From Bacteroidota bacterium (lineage in GTDB: Bacteria; Bacteroidota; Bacteroidia; Chitinophagales; Chitinophagaceae): a stretch of DNA of 64,000 bases. The number at the start of each line of letters is the position of its first letter. Within the stretch, counting starts at the first letter, position 1. The notes beneath the pieces were generated by a model. It was not told where the DNA came from. It ran no database searches and worked only from the letters and a program-made list of their open reading frames with translations. Shown one piece after another: positions 45,898 to 53,251 of the stretch. A program made the position numbers and the translations under genes. The stretch lies in the NCBI GenBank assembly GCA_018268085.1, contig JAFDXE010000005.1:102132-166131 (forward strand), written 5' to 3'.

Positions 45898-46497
45898 TTG
45901 CTGTATTTTCATGGCACCCGTCTTGTAATTACCATGCCGCTGAATCTCCTGATCATGTTTGTGCTGCTGCTGTACACACAAAAAGGTTTGAACGGAAGTA
46001 TGTTGTTATTTGTAGCATTGTGTATTTTAACCGGTATGACATACGGACTGGTGGCAACAAAAACCGGCGATTTCAGGTTTGGCAATGTGCTTGGTCCTTC
46101 AGTTAACGATGTGCCGCTGGTAATAGGTATTCACTGGTTCATCATTGTGTATTGCGCCGGCGTTACCATTCAAACCATGCTCACGAAGATACTGGATAAG
46201 ATTCCACCCGAATCAAACACCGTACGCCCCACTTTAAAGGCTATGTCCATCATGTTCGACGCCGCAACCATTGCCGTATTCCTGGGCTGGCTCATTGAAC
46301 CGGTAGCAGGAAGGTTGGGTTGGTGGCAGTGGGAAAGAGGCATTGTACCATTTTACAACTATGCCTGCCTGTACATCGTTTGTGCATTACTGTTACTCGA
46401 CTTCCATTATGCTGCTTTTAATAAACAGAACAAATTCGCCATTCACCTCCTGTTGATACAGGCAATGTATTTTTTAATACTGAGAACTTTTTTATAA
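45898..46497 (+). CDS. cruF: CruF-like carotenoid biosynthesis membrane protein
   Basis: About 199 residues from the TTG at 45898, with at least six hydrophobic helices. TGDFRFGNVLGPSVNDVPLVIGIHWF and WWQWERGIVPFYNYACL are the signatures of the carotenoid 1,2-hydratase (CruF, DUF422) family. The frame is open upstream to 45781 and clearly encodes the first helix (NQVATIIAILLHTASLVG), so the true start must lie further up. No ATG, GTG or TTG exists there; ATT at 45820 is the first plausible codon. Either initiation is unusual, or the start has been damaged. Confidence 0.75.
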   Translation: MLYFHGTRLVITMPLNLLIMFVLLLYTQKGLNGSMLLFVALCILTGMTYGLVATKTGDFRFGNVLGPSVNDVPLVIGIHWFIIVYCAGVTIQTMLTKILDKIPPESNTVRPTLKAMSIMFDAATIAVFLGWLIEPVAGRLGWWQWERGIVPFYNYACLYIVCALLLLDFHYAAFNKQNKFAIHLLLIQAMYFLILRTFL

Positions 46498-46566
46498 GAG
46501 ATGATCTTCAATTGTTTTAGCGTATCTGCAAACCATACTGATCAACTGTATCCATTTACAAGGAAG

Positions 46567-46998
46567 CTATCCAACCTGCTTTATTACAAATGTAACTACA
46601 CCCCAAACCTGCAATTCATTTAAATCGGACATTTCCATTGTAGCAATTTTTGCCGACTCTGCAATCAACCTTGTTTTGTTCATTGTTTTTTCCAGTCTTC
46701 TTAATAGCATGTCGCCTTCCACAACCGCTATTACTATGCTTCCGCTGCGGGCTTTAATGCTCCTGTCTACAACCAATATATCTCCTTCATCAATATTGGC
46801 CTTGCACATACTGCTCCCCGTTACCAGCATAAAAAAAGTTGAGGGTTTATTCCGTATGAAAAGTTCATTCAGGTCAATTCCATTCTCAAACTGACCAGCC
46901 ATGGCCCTGTCTTCCCGGTTAGTGCTAAAAGCGGAGCTATAAAAAGAGTGCCGGCTCCGGGCATTATTACCCGCCGGATAGAATTTTTCAACCTCCAT
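46567..46998 (-). CDS. umuD: UmuD/LexA-like S24 protein with altered catalytic sites
   Basis: A 143-residue UmuD homologue. IDLNELFIRNKPSTFFMLVTGSSM, IDEGDILVVDRSIKARSGSIVIAVVEGDMLLRRL and LQVWGVVTFVIKQV align closely with UmuD over its whole C-terminal domain. The nucleophilic Ser (GSSM, about residue 62) is present, but the catalytic Lys position (VKKL in UmuD) is Arg (LLRRL). The AGF cleavage site is also not preserved, so self-cleavage may be lost. No umuC lies nearby. A palindrome (47017-47044) sits 20-45 bases upstream of the ATG and may be its operator. Confidence 0.85.
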   Translation of the reverse strand: MEVEKFYPAGNNARSRHSFYSSAFSTNREDRAMAGQFENGIDLNELFIRNKPSTFFMLVTGSSMCKANIDEGDILVVDRSIKARSGSIVIAVVEGDMLLRRLEKTMNKTRLIAESAKIATMEMSDLNELQVWGVVTFVIKQVG

Positions 46999-47016
46999 AA
47001 AATTATTTTTGAAATG

Positions 47017-47044
47017 CTAAAATATTTAGTAAATTTATACTAAA
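47017..47044 (-). promoter_or_regulatory. Palindromic operator upstream of the umuD-like gene
   Basis: TTTAGTA-AATTTA-TACTAAA (47025-47044) is a perfect 7-bp inverted repeat. The adjoining CTAAA-ATA-TTTAG (47017-47029) shares its left arm. The three half-sites could bind a LexA/CI-like repressor. The sequence lies close to where the minus-strand promoter should be. Confidence 0.5.
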
Positions 47045-47146
47045 ATCACAGGCTGAAAAATTTTTTACCGCTGTTACTGAAGAAGCCAGCCGTTGTACAC
47101 CTGAACATGGCTCCGGTACCGGATGTTTCACATTAAATCAGATGTT

Positions 47147-47767
47147 ATGAAAAACAGCATACAGGCAATTCCGGGATACAGGATGTATGAATATTCACTG
47201 TTGTTAAATCCACATGAAGAATTACGTAATAAGATCATGCATGTGAAAGAACAATTTGCGGAGAAGTATAAAACGAATATTCCCCTTCATTTAAAACCGA
47301 ATCTCACTTTAGTAAATTTTGTTCAGTATGAAATGATGGAAGAGCGGATTGTACAAAGATTGAAAGCTGTGGCAATGGGTTTCCATCCAATTAAAATCGA
47401 ATTGAAAGACTTCGGAAGTTTTCCTTCACATACTATTTTCATCAACGTGGTTTCAAAACTTCCGATCCAGGATCTCGTAAAGCAGGTAAGAACGGAAACG
47501 CAGCGATTGATGAAGCCCGACAATGATCATAAGCCCTGGTTTATGCCTGAACCACATATTACCATTGCCCGAAAATTGCAACCCTGGCAATATGAAAAAG
47601 GATGGCTCGAATATAGGCACCGTCATTTTACCGGTCGCTTTATTGCAGATGCGATGCTATTATTAAAGCGCCCTGCAGGTGAATTACAGTACAGGGTTGC
47701 AGGAAGATTTGAATTTCAGAACCTGCTTTTACAAACCACATCAACAAAGCAGGGAGAATTATTTTAG
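47147..47767 (+). CDS. 2'-5' RNA ligase / 2H phosphoesterase family protein
   Basis: About 206 residues from the ATG at 47147; an ATG at 47123 is also in frame. The fold matches LigT-like 2H phosphoesterases, which act on 2',3'-cyclic or 2'-5' phosphodiesters. The second HxT motif is intact (PEPHITIARKL, about residue 135), but the first reads KPNLTLV, with Asn for the catalytic His. GSFPSHTIFINV follows the first repeat. Activity is therefore doubtful. The radical SAM gene comes 160 bases later, and RtcB lies 4 kb downstream. Confidence 0.78.
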   Translation: MKNSIQAIPGYRMYEYSLLLNPHEELRNKIMHVKEQFAEKYKTNIPLHLKPNLTLVNFVQYEMMEERIVQRLKAVAMGFHPIKIELKDFGSFPSHTIFINVVSKLPIQDLVKQVRTETQRLMKPDNDHKPWFMPEPHITIARKLQPWQYEKGWLEYRHRHFTGRFIADAMLLLKRPAGELQYRVAGRFEFQNLLLQTTSTKQGELF

Positions 47768-47929
47768 AATTTATAAGGATGCTTCAGGATTAGGGAATGA
47801 ATCAGTGTTGTTTGCTGTACAGGGTGCTTTCACATTCATCTCCTTTTTCAAAACAATTTTGCTGATGAAGCATGCAATGACCTGATGGCATGATTCAAAA
47901 ATGTAGTTAACCGATGAAATCAATTGCAG

Positions 47930-49036
47930 ATGCAACAACTTAAACAGGACCACCACAAAATTTCTTCTGTTGAACAGGAAGAAAAAACACAATACAAGTT
48001 TGGCCGCGGTGCACAATTCAATTATAAAAATAAATTTATTAAAAATGAATCTACCAGGGAAAATACAGAAGCAGTTGATGATTGGGAGGAGCCGGATGTA
48101 CCTACACAGTTTATAGAGCAGCAATCCAGAACAATTGTAAATAAAGTGGAGAGCAAAGATGTGGGTATGGGTTATAGCATGAATCCTTATGCCGGTTGCG
48201 AACATGGTTGCATTTATTGCTATGCCCGCAATGTGCATGAGTACTGGGGATATAGCGCCGGGTTGGATTTTGAACAAAAGATCATCGTAAAGAAAAATGC
48301 AGCACAACTGTTACGAAAGTTTTTATTGAACCCGAAATGGGACGCAACACCCATTATGCTGAGTGGCAATACGGACTGTTATCAACCTGCAGAAAAAAAA
48401 TTCCGGTTAACCAGAAGCCTGCTGGAAGTATGCAATGAATTCAATCAACCCGTTGGCATACTTACGAAGAATTCAGGAATATTAAGAGATAAAGATCTGT
48501 TACAGGAAATGGGAAAGAAAAATATTGTTTCAGCTATGGTTTCCATTACATCTTTTAATGAAGAATTGCGGCGCATGATGGAGCCAAGAACAACTACAGC
48601 CAAACAGAAATTAAAAGTAATTGAAGAGCTGAGTAAATCGGGTGTTCGTATGGGCATTATGATGGGGCCGATGATTCCCGGACTAAATGAACATGAAATG
48701 CAACGGATCATGAAAGCAGCAGCCGATCATGGCGCCACATTTACGGCCTACACTTTTATACGGTTGAATGGTGCAATAAAATTTTTGTTTCACGACTGGC
48801 TGTATAAAAATTTTCCGAACCATGCAGATAAAGTATGGCACCTGATAGAGCAAAGTCATGACGGTAAGGTAAACGACAGCCGTTGGGGTGTGCGTATGCG
48901 GGGCGAAGGAAGTATTGCACAAATGGTAGCACAGCAATATAAGAAATACGGAAAGCTGTATAATATGAATGCAGAGGAATGGAGTCTCGACAGAACTTTA
49001 TTCAGGGTGCCGGGACGACAGGGGAAATTATTTTAA
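47930..49036 (+). CDS. PA0069-family radical SAM protein (photoproduct-lyase-like)
   Basis: About 368 residues from the ATG at 47930, though TTG at 47924 is also possible. YAGCEHGCIYCYARNVHEYWG holds the CxxxCxxC iron-sulfur ligands (about residues 87-94). IVKKNAAQLLRKFL, MLSGNTDCYQPAEKKFRLTRSLLEV and TAYTFIRLNGAIK are characteristic of the PA0069 family, which is related to spore photoproduct lyase. The activity is not established. Neighbours with light, carotenoid and damage roles make a link to UV stress plausible. Another gene follows after 40 bases. Confidence 0.9.
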   Translation: MQQLKQDHHKISSVEQEEKTQYKFGRGAQFNYKNKFIKNESTRENTEAVDDWEEPDVPTQFIEQQSRTIVNKVESKDVGMGYSMNPYAGCEHGCIYCYARNVHEYWGYSAGLDFEQKIIVKKNAAQLLRKFLLNPKWDATPIMLSGNTDCYQPAEKKFRLTRSLLEVCNEFNQPVGILTKNSGILRDKDLLQEMGKKNIVSAMVSITSFNEELRRMMEPRTTTAKQKLKVIEELSKSGVRMGIMMGPMIPGLNEHEMQRIMKAAADHGATFTAYTFIRLNGAIKFLFHDWLYKNFPNHADKVWHLIEQSHDGKVNDSRWGVRMRGEGSIAQMVAQQYKKYGKLYNMNAEEWSLDRTLFRVPGRQGKLF

Positions 49037-49076
49037 GCACCGTTTCAATGTTATCTCTAATAAAAATTACTACAAT

Positions 49077-49445
49077 ATGAAAGCAATTACAAGAGATTAC
49101 CTGGTTGACATCGTTTATCGCACCATTAATAAAACAATTGCATTGCACCGTCGTGCAAAAAAAACTGCATGTCATTGCCATAGCCAGGAAAGCGCAACCG
49201 ATGAAGAAGTGCTCAATTTTATTTATTACATACCCTGGTTCGATGATAAGCTGAAAGATTTTCTTATCGGCAATGTAAAAGAAACAACCATCATCATCAG
49301 TCAGTCATGGGAACTCGAATTTTTAAAGAAGACAATGCTTTGGTCAGAAAGTTTTGAATGGCTGCACGGGAATGATTATTTTTTAAGTGAAGCACACATG
49401 AGCAGTATCAAAAAAGATGTGGTGTATTTGACGTTACCGTATTAA
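49077..49445 (+). CDS. Hypothetical protein, 122 residues
   Basis: No family was recognised. I place the start at MKAITRDYLVDIV (49077), because the longer frame from 48969 lies inside the preceding gene. The protein is rich in charged helices, with a cysteine/histidine stretch ACHCHSQES near residue 37 that might bind metal, then a compact aromatic-rich C-terminal part (SWELEFLKKTMLWSESFEWL). There is no signal peptide or membrane helix. It lies 40 bases downstream of the radical SAM gene and is probably co-transcribed with it. Confidence 0.7.
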   Translation: MKAITRDYLVDIVYRTINKTIALHRRAKKTACHCHSQESATDEEVLNFIYYIPWFDDKLKDFLIGNVKETTIIISQSWELEFLKKTMLWSESFEWLHGNDYFLSEAHMSSIKKDVVYLTLPY

Positions 49446-49528
49446 CGCAATTACATCAACAAAACCCACACCGGCACTGCATTGTATGAATGGAATTATG
49501 TAACTCGCTAAAGAAATATTAAAAAAAA

Positions 49529-49561
49529 TTTGGACAATTAAAAAAAATAATATCATCTTTG
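49529..49561 (+). promoter_or_regulatory. Promoter of the small-ORF / RtcB region
   Basis: TTTG at 49529-49532, 21 bases of A-rich spacer and CATCTTTG at 49554-49561 (one mismatch to TAnnTTTG) fit the Bacteroidota consensus. Transcription would start near 49568, just before the first tiny ORF. Confidence 0.65.
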
Positions 49562-49590
49562 TGTTCTAAACAAAACAAATAACGTAGCAC

Positions 49591-49671
49591 ATGCCACTAT
49601 TTTTTTCACATATTCGCGAAGTAAAAGCAGGATATCTGTTGTTTACCGGGGCATGGGATGCGGTATCATAA
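49591..49671 (+). CDS. Tiny ORF, 26 residues, possible leader peptide
   Basis: ATG at 49591 encodes a 26-residue peptide starting MPLFFSHIREVKAGY and ending AWDAVS. It lies 30 bases after the predicted transcription start and is followed by a strong terminator. It may be a leader peptide or simply fortuitous; there is no homology evidence. No clear Shine-Dalgarno site precedes it. Confidence 0.3.
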   Translation: MPLFFSHIREVKAGYLLFTGAWDAVS

Positions 49672-49693
49672 ATTACCAAAACCAACTGATTTC

Positions 49694-49726
49694 AAAAGCC
49701 CCGACAATAAGTTGGGGTTTTTTATT
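49694..49726 (+). terminator. Terminator or attenuator 1
   Basis: CCCCGAC pairs with GTTGGGG (one G-T pair) across AATAA, followed by TTTTTTATT and preceded by AAAAG. It is a strong intrinsic terminator about 130 bases after the promoter, and lies before further co-directional genes. Confidence 0.85.
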
Positions 49727-49746
49727 GTCAGTAAAAAAGTAAAGTG

Positions 49747-49857
49747 ATGCAACTAAGAAAATCCATTTATACTACTGCTACAGGTATCGGTTATCAACAT
49801 AGCCGAACAGGGAGTACTATGTTTAATGGTAAAATAAATAAGCGACCGCGTAAGTAG
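49747..49857 (+). CDS. Tiny ORF, 36 residues, basic, possible leader peptide
   Basis: ATG at 49747 encodes 36 residues beginning MQLRKSIYTTATGIGYQ and ending NKINKRPRK-like (GKINKRPRK). It is very basic at the C-terminus and is placed between two terminators. A-rich sequence precedes the ATG. Translation through the basic Arg/Lys codons just before terminator 2 could influence the hairpin (inference). No similarity was recognised. Confidence 0.35.
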   Translation: MQLRKSIYTTATGIGYQHSRTGSTMFNGKINKRPRK

Positions 49858-49875
49858 GAAGGTATCAACGCCTGT

Positions 49876-49913
49876 AAGCCCGGTCGGATTAATAACCCAG
49901 CCGGGCTTTTTGT
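49876..49913 (+). terminator. Terminator or attenuator 2
   Basis: AAGCCCGG pairs perfectly with CCGGGCTT across a 17-base loop that can pair further inside (CGG with CCC), followed by TTTTTGTTTT. It starts 19 bases after the stop codon of the 36-residue ORF. Confidence 0.88.
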
Positions 49914-49935
49914 TTTCGGCTACAACGATACAACA

Positions 49936-50091
49936 ATGAAATTTTTATTGATCATCCTGCTGATAAGATTGCTTGCCCTGGCTGCAGATAGCCACGGGCA
50001 GTCATCTGGCAGAGGAAATAAATCATTAGTAAAAAGAAAAAAAATAAAAATGTTCAGGAGCATATTCAACAGGAGAAAATACGCAACATAG
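49936..50091 (+). CDS. Small ORF, 51 residues, hydrophobic N-terminus and basic tail
   Basis: ATG at 49936. Residues 3-17 are strongly hydrophobic (FLLIILLIRLLALAA), followed by DSHGQSSGRG and a Lys/Arg-rich tail (VKRKKIKMFRSIFNRRK). This could be a small membrane-anchored or exported basic peptide. It sits after terminator 2 and is in the same frame as the next gene, separated by one TAG. No family was recognised. Confidence 0.45.
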   Translation: MKFLLIILLIRLLALAADSHGQSSGRGNKSLVKRKKIKMFRSIFNRRKYAT

Positions 50092-50118
50092 GCGCTGTTT
50101 AAAGATCACTTTATAGAT

Positions 50119-50478
50119 GTGAAATTTTTATATGCCCTTGAGTTTAGCGCAATCCCTTCAATAAAATTTATCGGCGATCTGGATGCAACACAGGTATTGC
50201 GATATGTAAAAGAACAATACGAAAATTCAACTGCTTCATTTTACCAGTATTCATTTTACGACCATGAAGCTGCTGAATTGTTTTTCAACAATACAGTATT
50301 GGTATTACAACAGCAACGGATAATCGAAGTAGGACACAACTATTGCTTTATCCTTCACGGTGCCAACGATTATGGCTGGGCTGCAGCACTTGCAAAAAAC
50401 CTGGCTGAATTTCGGGCGCAGCCTGTCGCTTCACCTGCTACGGTTGTGGGATTCGCCAGGCAAGGCAATTTAAATTAA
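50119..50478 (+). CDS. Stand-alone homologue of the neighbouring AAA+ protein's N-terminal domain
   Basis: About 119 residues from GTG at 50119; no ATG is available, and the upstream in-frame stop is at 50089. The sequence can be aligned by eye over about 90 residues with the N-terminal domain of the AAA+ ATPase encoded next. Paired segments are AIPSIKFIGDLDATQVLRYV with QIPSVILLTGVHAEKAIAYI, EQYEN with SEYND, NTVLVLQQQRII with NDILLIVLKEKC, and NYCFILHG...LAEFRAQ with AYCELLYA...ISRFKER. It lacks the ATPase part. I infer an adaptor, decoy or subunit of the ATPase complex. A strong hairpin follows the stop codon directly. Confidence 0.75.
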   Translation: MKFLYALEFSAIPSIKFIGDLDATQVLRYVKEQYENSTASFYQYSFYDHEAAELFFNNTVLVLQQQRIIEVGHNYCFILHGANDYGWAAALAKNLAEFRAQPVASPATVVGFARQGNLN

Positions 50479-50506
50479 TACCGGTGCCGGAAAGGGCGCC
50501 GGTATT
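50477..50506 (+). terminator. Strong 12-bp hairpin between adaptor and ATPase genes
   Basis: AATACCGGTGCC pairs with GGCGCCGGTATT (one G-T pair) across GGAAAG, beginning at the adaptor's stop codon. Only a short tail (TTAAAA) follows, so it may be a weak terminator, an RNA-processing or stability element, or a translational regulator rather than a full stop. Confidence 0.7.
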
Positions 50507-50573
50507 TAAAACCCTGTACTGGAAAAATAATAATGAACACGGGTTGTTAACAGCAACCTCAAATAAAAAGAAA

Positions 50574-51644
50574 ATGGAAACAAATCAACAAATTGATATA
50601 ACTACACCACTATTCGGGAATTCGTACCTCGATAGTAAATCATTTTATATGCACCGCTATAAACAAATACCCAGTGTGATACTGTTAACAGGTGTGCATG
50701 CGGAAAAAGCAATTGCCTATATAGAGTCGGAATACAATGATGTCATCGAGGGAAGATTCCGGAGTGCTGATTTCAATCGTAAAAAAGGAAAAGTTGAAAA
50801 TGATATTTTGCTGATCGTATTGAAGGAAAAATGTATGCTGGAATTCGATGGCGCTTATTGTGAATTATTATATGCGGAGGAAGATGTTGACATGGCCAAC
50901 ACATTGATCAAAGAGATCAGCCGGTTTAAGGAACGACAGAAGAAAAAAGAATTTGAAATAAACCTGGTTTCAAAAGGTAGCTACGGACTCGAACTCAAAA
51001 GCATTGAGATCAATAAAACAAAGCTGAACCTGGAATTGTATTATGAAGATGATTTCCTGGAAACAGATCGCCTGGTTCAAACAAGGTTGTCGAAAAAAAA
51101 TGATAAAGGTATTGTGCTCTTGCACGGATTGCCGGGAACAGGAAAAACAACTTACCTGCGTTACTTAGTAGGTAAACTAAAAAAAAGAGTGTTGTTTTTG
51201 TCGCCATCACTTGCAGGAAATATTATGCACCCCGAATTTATGGAGCTGCTGATAGACAATCCGAATAGTGTACTCATCATTGAAGATGCTGAGAATGTTA
51301 TCATGGACAGAAGAATGAACAGCGATTCGGCTGTTTCCAATCTCCTGAACATTTCTGATGGACTACTTTCAGATTTTTTAAATGTACAGGTGATCTGCAC
51401 GTTTAATCACCCGATATCAATGATAGATACGGCCCTGTTGCGAAAAGGCAGGCTTATTGCAAAATATGAATTTGGAAAATTAAGTATCGCTAAAGCACAA
51501 AGGCTGAGCCATCATTTAGGATTTAATACAATAATTACTGAACCAATGACAGTTGCATCTATTGCCAACCAGCACGAAAAAGCCACAGAAGCAGACCGAA
51601 TAGAAGTAATTGGATTCAGGCGAACAGCCAACCAGCTAAACTAA
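50574..51644 (+). CDS. BCS1-like AAA+ ATPase with novel N-terminal domain
   Basis: About 356 residues from METNQQIDIT at 50574, preceded by an A-rich leader. Residues about 20-125 form the domain shared with the preceding 119-residue protein. The AAA+ module has Walker A GLPGTGKTTYLR (185-196), Walker B SVLIIEDAEN (Glu-Asp near 237), sensor 1 VICTFNHP and a DTALLRKGRLIAKYEF stretch like the BCS1/Cdc48 second region of homology. There is no membrane helix, unlike mitochondrial BCS1. It ends 53 bases before rtcB. I infer that it remodels a protein or RNA complex acted on by RtcB. Confidence 0.88.
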   Translation: METNQQIDITTPLFGNSYLDSKSFYMHRYKQIPSVILLTGVHAEKAIAYIESEYNDVIEGRFRSADFNRKKGKVENDILLIVLKEKCMLEFDGAYCELLYAEEDVDMANTLIKEISRFKERQKKKEFEINLVSKGSYGLELKSIEINKTKLNLELYYEDDFLETDRLVQTRLSKKNDKGIVLLHGLPGTGKTTYLRYLVGKLKKRVLFLSPSLAGNIMHPEFMELLIDNPNSVLIIEDAENVIMDRRMNSDSAVSNLLNISDGLLSDFLNVQVICTFNHPISMIDTALLRKGRLIAKYEFGKLSIAKAQRLSHHLGFNTIITEPMTVASIANQHEKATEADRIEVIGFRRTANQLN

Positions 51645-51697
51645 AAAAATGAATGATCGGCATTACGATATCAGTAATGCAAAAAAAAAGAAACACG

Positions 51698-53146
51698 ATG
51701 GCAAAATTAAAAATAACAGGAAAACAATTAAGAACACTGGGATATCCGGAAGGACCGGTTATAAGCCTGGCAAAAAATATACTGGAGAAACAGTACAGGC
51801 ATCAAACGCTGCAAGAAGCTTTGGTGGTACTTAAAAACGTACTTGATGCACCGATTGAATATGCAAACGATCCGGTACTGGCGCCGATCGCTGAAAAGCT
51901 ATTACCAAAACCGGAAGCTGAAGGTGTTGAAGTATCCCTGAACCAACAGGGAATTCAATTCAATGTATTTGGTAGCGAACATATAGAGCCGGGGGCAATG
52001 AATCAGATGTACCAGGCGGCTAAATTACCTGTTGCCGTGGGAGGCGCCCTGATGCCCGATGCACATCACGGCTACGGGTTACCGATAGGAGGTGTGCTCG
52101 CTGTTGAAAATGCAGTGATCCCATACGGCGTGGGTGTAGATATCGGCTGCAGAATGTGTTTGTCGGTATTTGATATCAACCCGGCGGAACTGAAGCAGAA
52201 AGAAAATTATTTTACAAGAGAGCTGAATGAAGCAACGTTGTTTGGAAGCGGGAAACAATTTGAAAATGCAACCAATCACGAAATCATGGATAGCCATCTC
52301 TTCAATGAAATTAAAATATTGAAGCCTTTACAATTCAGGGCCGCTAAACAATTGGGAAGCTCAGGATCAGGAAATCACTTCGTTGAATTCGGTGTTGTTG
52401 AGATTACAAAAAAAGATGAAATACTCGGCATCAGTCCGGGAAATTATCTTGGCCTGTTGTCGCATTCAGGGTCAAGAGCTCTGGGCGCTAATATCGCTCA
52501 CCATTACACGAAGATCGCAAAACAGAAAAGACGGTTACCGGGAGAAGCAAACAACCTGGCCTGGCTCTCGATGACAGAAGCGGAGGGAATAGAATATTGG
52601 CTGGCTATGAATCTCGCAGGTGATTATGCGGCTGCCTGTCATCTTGTAATTCATGATAAAATTGCAAGGCAACTCGGACGTAAGCCGGTGAAGCGGGTAG
52701 AGAATCATCACAACTTTGCCTGGAAAGAAATGCTTGATGAAAAGGAAGTGATCGTTCATAGAAAAGGTGCAACACCTGCCGGTAAAAATGTATTGGGAAT
52801 AATTCCGGGAAGTATGACGGCTCCGGGATTTATTGTAAAAGGTAAAGGCGAATTGGCTTCCATCAATTCTGCTTCGCATGGTGCCGGAAGACGACTTAGC
52901 CGAACCGCTGCAATGGGGTCCATTATATTGAACGCATTGAAGGATGAATTAAAAAAACATGAAGTGAAATTAATTGGCGGCGGAGTAGATGAGGCGCCAT
53001 TCGCTTACAAGAATATTGAAGCGGTAATGCAATCTCAAAAAGCACTGGTTGATATTTTAGGAAAATTCATTCCCAGAATTGTAAAAATGGATGGAGCACA
53101 TATTAAACCCTGGCATAAAACCAGAAATGAAATTGAAGGTGAATAA
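51698..53146 (+). CDS. rtcB: RNA-splicing ligase RtcB
   Basis: About 482 residues from MAKLKITGKQL (51698); the frame begins at 51653 but the family start is here. The active site is complete: GVGVDIGCRMC (Cys near 151, a manganese ligand), GSGNHFVEF (His near 227), HSGSRALG (His near 256) and HRKGATPAG (His near 354, guanylylated). DAHHGYGLPIGG and GVDEAPFAYKNIE are also conserved. RtcB joins 2',3'-cyclic phosphate or 3'-phosphate ends to 5'-OH ends using GTP. rtcA, archease and RtcR are not adjacent. It is the last gene before a terminator. Confidence 0.95.
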   Translation: MAKLKITGKQLRTLGYPEGPVISLAKNILEKQYRHQTLQEALVVLKNVLDAPIEYANDPVLAPIAEKLLPKPEAEGVEVSLNQQGIQFNVFGSEHIEPGAMNQMYQAAKLPVAVGGALMPDAHHGYGLPIGGVLAVENAVIPYGVGVDIGCRMCLSVFDINPAELKQKENYFTRELNEATLFGSGKQFENATNHEIMDSHLFNEIKILKPLQFRAAKQLGSSGSGNHFVEFGVVEITKKDEILGISPGNYLGLLSHSGSRALGANIAHHYTKIAKQKRRLPGEANNLAWLSMTEAEGIEYWLAMNLAGDYAAACHLVIHDKIARQLGRKPVKRVENHHNFAWKEMLDEKEVIVHRKGATPAGKNVLGIIPGSMTAPGFIVKGKGELASINSASHGAGRRLSRTAAMGSIILNALKDELKKHEVKLIGGGVDEAPFAYKNIEAVMQSQKALVDILGKFIPRIVKMDGAHIKPWHKTRNEIEGE

Positions 53147-53150
53147 TGCA

Positions 53151-53176
53151 AATCCCGGTGTACTACCGGGTTTTTG
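53151..53176 (+). terminator. Rho-independent terminator after rtcB
   Basis: CCCGGT pairs with ACCGGG across GTACT and is followed by TTTTTG, starting five bases after the rtcB stop codon. Confidence 0.88.
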
Positions 53177-53251
53177 TATTAAATGTTATTTGCAGTAATA
53201 ACCCGTTATTTCAATTAATTAATAAGTACAATTTTCTATAATAGCATTGTA

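Noticed and set aside
47771..48307. 178-codon minus-strand frame
   Set aside because: It overlaps the well-supported radical SAM gene on the other strand, and its sequence looks like a reverse-strand shadow.
49786..49850. tRNA-like or Y-RNA-like segment in the RtcB leader
   Set aside because: GGTATCGG/CATAGCCGA suggests a stem, but there is no complete cloverleaf, T-arm consensus or anticodon stem, so I treat it as part of the 36-codon ORF.
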